Below, piece after piece: positions 22,652 to 26,984 of a stretch of DNA of 26,984 bases; the stretch's first letter is position 1, and every line of letters starts with the position of its first letter. The notes under the pieces are model-generated. The model did no database searches. It was given only the letters and a program-made list of their open reading frames with translations, and was not told where the DNA came from. The stretch comes from RGIG5612 sp963599255 (GTDB lineage: Bacteria; Bacillota; Clostridia; Lachnospirales; Lachnospiraceae). The position numbers and the translations under genes were made by a program. The stretch spans positions 1 through 26,984 of the forward strand of contig CAVBWS010000026.1 of NCBI GenBank assembly GCA_963599255.1, written 5' to 3'.

Positions 22652-24398
22652 CATCGTCGTCGCCTCCCTTCTGCTGAGATGCATAAACCTCTCGGTATAC
22701 CTCGCAGCCTGCCATCAGTTCATCATGCGTTCCCATGGCTGCAATATGTCCGTCATCCAGCATGATGATCTTGTCCGCATTCTGCACGGAGCTGATTCGC
22801 TGAGCAATGATGATCTTGGTCGTATCCGGGATATATTCCTTAAGAGCTGCCTGGATTTTAGCATCTGTCTTCGTATCTACCGCAGATGTAGAATCATCCA
22901 ATATAAGAACCTTAGGATTCTTAAGAAGTGCTCTTGCTATGCAGAGTCTCTGTTTCTGTCCACCTGATACATTGGTACCGCCCTGCTCTATATATGTGTC
23001 GTATTTGTCCGGCATAGTTTCGATAAATTCATCAGCGCACGCCAGCCGGCAGGCGTGAATAATCTCTCCATCCGTGGCATTTTCATCGCCCCATCGCAGG
23101 TTCTCCTTGATCGTTCCTGAGAAAAGTTCATTTTTCTGAAGCACCATCGCAACAGAATTTCTGAGGGTATCGAGATCATAATTTCTCACATCCACGCCAC
23201 CCAGTGTAACTGAGCCACTTGTAACATCATAAAGTCTCGGTATCAGCTGAACCAACGATGACTTAGACGATCCTGTCGGGCCTATGATTCCTATGGTTTC
23301 GCCGGATCTGATATGAAGATTTATATCAGACAGCACATTTTTATTGGCCTTGCTGCTGTATGCAAAATTCACATGGTCAAATACTATCTCGCCGTCCTTA
23401 ACCTCCATAACCGGATTGGCTGGATTTTCAATATCTGTTTTCTCATTCAATACCTCTGCAATACGTTGGGCAGATGAATTGGCGATGACTATCATAGCAA
23501 ATACCATTGACAGCATCATAAGGCTCATGAGTATCTGTATAGCATATGAAAACAGTGCCGTAAGATCGCCGGTTGTAAGGCCGATGGCTGCATTGTTGCC
23601 GCTGGCTACAATCGCTCTGGCACCTAACCATGAGATAAGTATCATGCACGCATAGATGCAGAACTGCATAAGCGGTGCGTTAAGAGAGATAAGCCTCTCA
23701 GCCTTGGCAAAATCCTTATATATCCTCTCCGAGATTTTTCCGAATTTCTTCTTTTCCGTCTCTTCCTGGTTAAACGACTTTACTACGCGGATGCCCTTAA
23801 CATTTTCCTGAACAACATTATTCAGGTTATCGTAGGTAGTGAATACTCTCTTAAATATCGGATTGGCCTTCCAGACGATAATACCCAGAAGAATCGCCAG
23901 TATCGGGATTATTGCCAGGAATACCAGTGAGATCTGAACATTGATGGCAAATGATACGATCATGGAAAATATCAGCATCACCGGTCCTCTGATAGCCATT
24001 CGGATCAGCATCTGATAGGCATTTTGTATATTTGTTACGTCCGTCGTAAGCCTTGTTACTATGGAAGCTGTAGAGAATTTATCAATATTGGAAAATGCAA
24101 GTGTCTGCACATTCTTGTACATGTCTTCTCTTAGGTTGGCTGCAAATCCTGCCGATGCCTTGGCCGCGATCCATGCAGACAGATATCCTGCTGCCAGCTC
24201 TAAAATGGCAAAAATGATTATTGCAATTCCAAACTTCCACACAGCTCTCATGCTTCCTTCATAGATGCCGTAATCGATCAGGCTTGCCATATATAATGGT
24301 ATTATGATCTCAAATACTACCTCGATAACAGAAAATATGATCGTCCATATGGTGGATTTTTTCTGTTCTCTGAGGCTTTTCGCCAGTGTTCTTATCAA
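22647..24398 (-). CDS. ABC exporter half-transporter with degenerate ATP site
   Basis: About 583 aa: six transmembrane segments followed by an ATPase domain. Walker A is GPTGSSKSS, the signature VSGGQKQR is intact, but the Walker B end is LDDSTSAVD (Asp instead of the catalytic Glu) and the H-loop is IAQRISSV (Gln instead of His). This is the pattern of the non-catalytic partner in heterodimeric exporters. AAAGGAG directly abuts the ATG at 24407. A TTG nine bases later (MIRTLAKSL) has proper spacing and is my chosen start. First gene of the two-gene exporter operon, downstream of marR and a MarR-type palindrome. Confidence 0.88.
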   Translation of the reverse strand: MIRTLAKSLREQKKSTIWTIIFSVIEVVFEIIIPLYMASLIDYGIYEGSMRAVWKFGIAIIIFAILELAAGYLSAWIAAKASAGFAANLREDMYKNVQTLAFSNIDKFSTASIVTRLTTDVTNIQNAYQMLIRMAIRGPVMLIFSMIVSFAINVQISLVFLAIIPILAILLGIIVWKANPIFKRVFTTYDNLNNVVQENVKGIRVVKSFNQEETEKKKFGKISERIYKDFAKAERLISLNAPLMQFCIYACMILISWLGARAIVASGNNAAIGLTTGDLTALFSYAIQILMSLMMLSMVFAMIVIANSSAQRIAEVLNEKTDIENPANPVMEVKDGEIVFDHVNFAYSSKANKNVLSDINLHIRSGETIGIIGPTGSSKSSLVQLIPRLYDVTSGSVTLGGVDVRNYDLDTLRNSVAMVLQKNELFSGTIKENLRWGDENATDGEIIHACRLACADEFIETMPDKYDTYIEQGGTNVSGGQKQRLCIARALLKNPKVLILDDSTSAVDTKTDAKIQAALKEYIPDTTKIIIAQRISSVQNADKIIMLDDGHIAAMGTHDELMAGCEVYREVYASQQKGGDDDE

Positions 24399-24425
24399 AA
24401 TTAACATCTCCTTTGCTATAAAATT

Positions 24426-24499
24426 ATTGCCTGCGTGCCGAAATGGTACGAGTAATCTCTAGTAATGTCGATATTCCGATGCTTACTGCACGCAGCAAT
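24426..24499. repeat. long dyad in the leader of the ABC operon
   Basis: ATTGC-C-TGCGTGC (24426-24438) pairs with GCACGCAGCAAT (24488-24499), with one bulged base. An inner AGTAA/TTACT stem (24451-24455 / 24483-24487) lies inside. It begins GTGCCG internally like the hairpin repeats, but the rest does not align, so membership is doubtful. Confidence 0.5.
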
Positions 24500-24511
24500 T
24501 TCTTCTTTTTG

Positions 24512-24525
24512 TGTAGCACGCTACA
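24512..24525. promoter_or_regulatory. candidate MarR operator upstream of the ABC operon
   Basis: TGTAGCACGCTACA has perfect 6-bp arms around a 2-bp centre. With flanks, TTTTGTGTAGCAC occurs identically before marR (25009-25021). It lies between the marR terminator and the ABC genes. Confidence 0.78.
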
Positions 24526-24534
24526 TTTCAGTGT

Positions 24535-24567
24535 TAAAAAGAATTACCGGCTATATTCGGTAATTCT
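24535..24567 (-). terminator. terminator of marR
   Basis: On the minus strand AGAATTACCG (24558-24567) pairs perfectly over 10 bp with CGGTAATTCT (24540-24549), followed by TTTT, starting 5 bp after the marR stop. Confidence 0.85.
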
Positions 24568-24571
24568 TCAT

Positions 24572-24994
24572 TCAATCAAGATTATTATAAATTATATTAA
24601 GCAGCTTCTCTAATTCCTTAACCTGCTCTTCGCTCATGCCCGCCAGAAGCTTTTTTTCCTGAGCAATAATGGTTCGCTCTATCTCCTGCCCGATCTCGTG
24701 GGACTTAGCAGTTAATTCTACGATCTTATTTCTCTTATCCTCTCGATCAATATATGTGATAAGGAAGTCTGCCTTCTCCATCCGCGATATGATCCCGACT
24801 ACAGTAGGATGCGCGACCTCAAGAAAAAGCTCTACTTCCTTCTGGGTTGCACTCCCTCCCTTGCTTGCAAGAAATGCAAGAACTCTGCTCTGCATCATCG
24901 TAAGATCATGCTTCTTCAGATCCATATCTGCTTTCTTCTGCAGTTTATCATCAATTACCTTGATCAAATAACCTATATGTGGATGATGCATCCT
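24572..24994 (-). CDS. MarR-family transcriptional regulator
   Basis: A 140-aa winged-helix protein with the MarR layout: DLKKHDLTMMQSRVLAFLASKGGSATQKEVELFLEVAHPTVVGIISRMEKADFLITYIDREDKRNKIVELTAKSHEIG. The recognition helix is near AHPTVVGIISRM and the wing at IDREDKRNK. The C-terminal helix would dimerise. AAGGAG abuts the first ATG at 25003. The next ATG (24992-24994, MHHPHIG) has a 12-nt spacer and is my choice, though the first cannot be excluded. Palindromes that fit a MarR operator lie in its own promoter and before the ABC exporter genes, so it probably represses itself and the exporter until a toxic ligand binds. Confidence 0.92.
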   Translation of the reverse strand, partial: RMHHPHIGYLIKVIDDKLQKKADMDLKKHDLTMMQSRVLAFLASKGGSATQKEVELFLEVAHPTVVGIISRMEKADFLITYIDREDKRNKIVELTAKSHEIGQEIERTIIAQEKKLLAGMSEEQVKELEKLLNIIYNNLD

Positions 24995-25012
24995 TGTATT
25001 CATCTCCTTTTG

Positions 25013-25026
25013 TGTAGCACACTACA
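25013..25026. promoter_or_regulatory. candidate MarR operator in the marR promoter
   Basis: TGTAGCACACTACA differs by one base from the palindrome at 24512-24525. It sits immediately downstream of the marR -10, where a bound repressor would block RNA polymerase. Confidence 0.8.
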
Positions 25027-25055
25027 GATATAAAACATAATTTGAGGATTGTCAA
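25027..25055 (-). promoter_or_regulatory. marR promoter
   Basis: Minus strand TTGACA (25050-25055, consensus) and TATATC (25027-25032), 17 bp apart, just upstream of the operator palindrome. Confidence 0.75.
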
Positions 25056-25058
25056 GCG

Positions 25059-25087
25059 TTGATCTTAAAAATTCCAGTTTGTATATA
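25059..25087 (+). promoter_or_regulatory. divergent promoter toward the accessory segment
   Basis: TTGATC (25059-25064) and TATATA (25082-25087) are 17 bp apart. It points into the decayed XRE region and the kinase genes, back to back with the marR promoter. Confidence 0.45.
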
Positions 25088-25173
25088 ATGTTATTTTTTT
25101 GGAAGTTTTTTATAAGTGACTACATGTTCACCTTTGAGAATAAATAAAGAAAAGCACTTTTTGTCCGTTTATC

Positions 25174-25207
25174 TTGAACGACCCGCTGAAAATGGTGCAT
25201 CGTTCAA
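25174..25207. repeat. perfect 8-bp dyad before the XRE remnant
   Basis: TTGAACGA (25174-25181) and TCGTTCAA (25200-25207) with an 18-bp spacer. It could be an old operator of the lost XRE repressor or a rearrangement scar. No T-tract follows. Apart from this dyad and the divergent promoter, 25027-25210 holds no recognisable gene. Confidence 0.4.
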
Positions 25208-25210
25208 CTA

Positions 25211-25306
25211 ATAGCGTGCAGCACAGGAAAAATAGAAAACAATGAAATTTGCTTTGCAGAAGAATTAGCTAATGCATTAAATGTGAAAGTTAAAGCCCCT
25301 AATTAG
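25211..25306 (+). pseudogene. remnant of an XRE-family helix-turn-helix regulator
   Basis: The frame reads ...STGKIENNEICFAEELANALNVKVKAPN and then stops. This resembles the last part of an XRE/HTH_3 domain (compare the usual IENGKR-P-...LA-ALNV pattern). Upstream the frame hits a TGA at 25187-25189, and no start codon or first HTH helices are present, so at most about 30 residues survive. It lies before a HipA/CtkA-like kinase, where an XRE antitoxin-type regulator would be expected. Short length makes the assignment tentative. Confidence 0.5.
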
Positions 25307-25315
25307 TTGATATTC

Positions 25316-25462
25316 ATGAATAATCAGGGTAAACTGAAAGTGGGAGATGAAAACTGGATATTTCCACTGGATTTTATGGCGTATTTTAACAAAGAAAAAT
25401 GGTATATCCCGAAAGAATATGAAGAATACATTGCAAAAGCTGTTCAATCGGAGACAAAATAG
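25316..25462 (+). CDS. small hypothetical protein, possibly truncated by an in-frame TAG
   Basis: A 48-aa frame: MNNQGKLKVGDENWIFPLDF... ending in VQSETK and TAG. The product is rich in aromatic and charged residues and I do not recognise it. After the TAG, the same frame continues with protein-like sequence (YVIQLNEDKFLSQLGELMDVAYKNKK) until a TGA at 25607-25609. A CAG-to-TAG change could therefore have cut a longer protein. There is no good ribosome binding site before the ATG. It may be a broken gene of the kinase locus. Confidence 0.4.
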   Translation: MNNQGKLKVGDENWIFPLDFMAYFNKEKWYIPKEYEEYIAKAVQSETK

Positions 25463-25553
25463 TATGTCATTCAGCTTAACGAGGACAAGTTCCTCTCACA
25501 GTTGGGCGAGCTGATGGATGTTGCGTATAAGAACAAGAAAGGTGGTGTATGTC

Positions 25554-25778
25554 ATGGCAAATTATCGCTGGATAAACGAAGATGTAGTGATAGATTTTCC
25601 GATTCATGATACTGTATTAAAGAATACAATTGCCGACTGTGAGCGGTATGACATGGCAGGTGACTACCAGTATTTCGGTATGGCAAGAGCTGTGGATGTT
25701 CTATGCAAGGCTTTTGTTGCCGGGGGACATATGAATCAGTATCAGTGGAACAAGCTGGTGAGCAGATATCCGGAGTGA
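25554..25778 (+). CDS. 74-aa conserved-looking protein upstream of the kinase
   Basis: The sequence begins MANYRWINEDVVIDFPIHDTV and ends in QWNKLVSRYPE. It is a compact, soluble-looking protein with no membrane segment or known motif. I do not recognise the family. AAAGGTGG precedes the ATG at 25554. The frame can be extended to 25518 but without a better start. The kinase gene begins 5 bp after its stop and uses a GGAG that lies inside its last codons, so the two are probably translated together. The position suggests a partner or regulator of the kinase, which is inference only. Confidence 0.65.
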   Translation: MANYRWINEDVVIDFPIHDTVLKNTIADCERYDMAGDYQYFGMARAVDVLCKAFVAGGHMNQYQWNKLVSRYPE

Positions 25779-25783
25779 AGAAA

Positions 25784-26851
25784 ATGATTATTTACAATTT
25801 TGATGATGAAGTTAAATATCCATTGAGCAACCGCGATGGGATTTATGGCGGAAATGGTGGTAATAAAGACGGTATACTAATCGATGGAGAATACTGGTTC
25901 ATCAAATATCCCAAGACAACTCGTGGGATGAGTAAAAAGGCTCAGGAGCTTGGATACACAACAGCTCCCCTATCAGAGTATATAGGAAGCCACATTTACC
26001 AGATTCTTGGATTTGACGTCCACGATACTTTGCTCGGAATCAAAAGAGGAAAAACAGTTGTTGCTTGCAAAGACTTCTGTGTTATCCGTGGTGGTCTTTC
26101 CGAAATCCGGACCATCAAGAATGCATATAATAGTGAACGCTCTGAAGAACTGGCAGCGCAGAATGAATCAAAATCCGGCGACCGGGTTAATCTTCCAGAG
26201 TTGATGCTTCATCTGGAAGAAAACCGACAGTTAAGAAATGTTCCGGGACTGAAAGAACATTTCTGGGACATGGTGATCGTTGATATTCTGATTGATAACA
26301 ATGACCGAAACAACGGAAACTGGGGTTTGGTGTTCAATGGAGAGGTCTACAAGATAGCTCCTGTATATGACAATGGAAATGCATTTTCGAATAAAACCTC
26401 TGACGAGAAAATCCGACAGCATTTATCTGATTCAGATAATCTTGAGAAGGTAATCCTTGGATCTGCGATGACCGCATATGATTTTGATGGTCATATGCTT
26501 AACAGTCAGAATCTTTTGCAGATGGATTATTCAGAGCTTAAGGAGGCCATCCTCAGAAATATACCGAATATAGGAAAATATTTGGAGAAAATGCTGGAGA
26601 TGGTAGACGAAATTCCTGAAACATATGCTGGAAATCTCATTTGCAGCAGCGAGCGGAAGGAATTCTACAAAGCTGGCCTGATATTGAGATATGAGAAAAT
26701 TCTGCTTCCAGCCTATGAGCGACTAGTTGATAAAAGGCAGGAGCAGCGTATTGGATTTGAAGATGCCAAGTTAGAGGAACGCGCAGCACAAAGAATCGAA
26801 CTTGGCAAAAGAATCCTCCACAGCGATGAAGAGGCCTTTGAATGCCCCTAA
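25784..26851 (+). CDS. HipA/CtkA-like Ser/Thr kinase domain protein
   Basis: A 355-aa protein with a HipA-like kinase plan. There is a Gly-rich loop (YGGNGGNKDG, residues about 21-30), a nucleotide-binding Lys in WFIKYPK (K41), the catalytic loop IDNNDRNNGNWGLV (D174, N179) and a metal-binding YDNGNAF (D196), followed by a helical C-terminus. These match the HipA N-D-R-x-x-x-N and D-x-x patterns and are closest in style to the CtkA group. HipA kinases phosphorylate tRNA synthetases in toxin-antitoxin pairs; the target here is unknown. The start at 25784 has GGAG 8 nt upstream. The frame extends to 25703, but that overlaps the 74-aa gene. The expected XRE antitoxin seems decayed upstream. Confidence 0.78.
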   Translation: MIIYNFDDEVKYPLSNRDGIYGGNGGNKDGILIDGEYWFIKYPKTTRGMSKKAQELGYTTAPLSEYIGSHIYQILGFDVHDTLLGIKRGKTVVACKDFCVIRGGLSEIRTIKNAYNSERSEELAAQNESKSGDRVNLPELMLHLEENRQLRNVPGLKEHFWDMVIVDILIDNNDRNNGNWGLVFNGEVYKIAPVYDNGNAFSNKTSDEKIRQHLSDSDNLEKVILGSAMTAYDFDGHMLNSQNLLQMDYSELKEAILRNIPNIGKYLEKMLEMVDEIPETYAGNLICSSERKEFYKAGLILRYEKILLPAYERLVDKRQEQRIGFEDAKLEERAAQRIELGKRILHSDEEAFECP

Positions 26852-26940
26852 GAAGTAAAGGAAGGGTAAATGTATTAGCAACCCCGTGCACCATCAACCC
26901 GCATTTTGGAACCGTTCCGGTCGATATCGGAGAGTGCAAA

Positions 26941-26984
26941 ATAAAGTGTGTAAGTTACAGGTAGCAAAAACTTACGCACTTTAT
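26941..26984. repeat. 16-bp dyad at the window edge
   Basis: ATAAAGTGTGTAAGTT (26941-26956) and AACTTACGCACTTTAT (26969-26984) match at 15 of 16 positions, with a G-U at the other, around a 12-nt loop. It may be a terminator after the kinase or the end of a mobile element. The window stops exactly at its right arm. 26852-26940 shows no gene. Confidence 0.6.

Noticed and set aside
24426..24499. Fifth full copy of the hairpin repeat family
   Set aside because: It shares GTGCCG and a long dyad but lacks the AACCTCGG and CGAAAACGCC blocks, so it is recorded only as a separate dyad.

Overview
The window reads as chromosomal DNA of an anaerobic Gram-positive Clostridia member, most like the Lachnospiraceae. 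The grounds are strong AAGGAGG-type ribosome binding sites, a 2[4Fe-4S] ferredoxin, a DUF1858 protein, formate-THF ligase, Clostridium-type single-chain PurL, a split PurH, and ECF and heterodimeric ABC transporters. No rRNA, tRNA, CRISPR array or intact transposase gene was seen.

Layout. (1) 96-2193: acetolactate decarboxylase, a MOSC protein and a DUF1858 redox protein on the minus strand, diverging from a small ferredoxin (2023-2193) with a strong terminator. (2) 2335-3354: gpsA on the minus strand, then a 379-bp gap holding a copy of a dispersed hairpin repeat. (3) 3734-6963: a secreted UshA-like 5'-nucleotidase homologue with unusual active-site residues, and a YdcF/DUF218 lipoprotein. 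(4) 7069-18676: a purine operon, purE-purM-purN-IMP cyclohydrolase-AICAR transformylase-purD-purL-fhs. A sigma-A-type promoter leads into a ZTP (pfl) riboswitch overlapping an intrinsic terminator. IMP formation is done by two separate proteins, a PurO-type cyclohydrolase and a stand-alone AICAR formyltransferase, instead of bifunctional PurH. fhs makes the 10-formyl-THF used by PurN and the transformylase, and ZTP signals shortage of that cofactor, so sensor and genes fit together. (5) 18834-20542: an ECF S component convergent with fhs, and asnA with an attenuator-like leader, both minus strand. (6) 20750-24994: two overlapping ABC exporter half-transporters and a MarR regulator. Two near-identical palindromes, one before marR and one before the ABC genes, are the likely MarR operators. 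(7) 25030-26984: an AT-rich, partly decayed accessory segment with an XRE-repressor remnant, an ORF closed by an in-frame TAG, a 74-aa unknown protein and a HipA/CtkA-like kinase, ending in a 16-bp dyad cut by the window edge.

The most unusual signal outside genes is a family of roughly 80-100-bp imperfect palindromes in intergenic gaps: three copies alignable by eye plus one partial. Three of the four sit inside the purine operon (purE/purM, purD/purL, purL/fhs). The purE/purM copy is nested in a second perfect 13-bp dyad. All calls come from reading the sequence; no database search or folding program was run.
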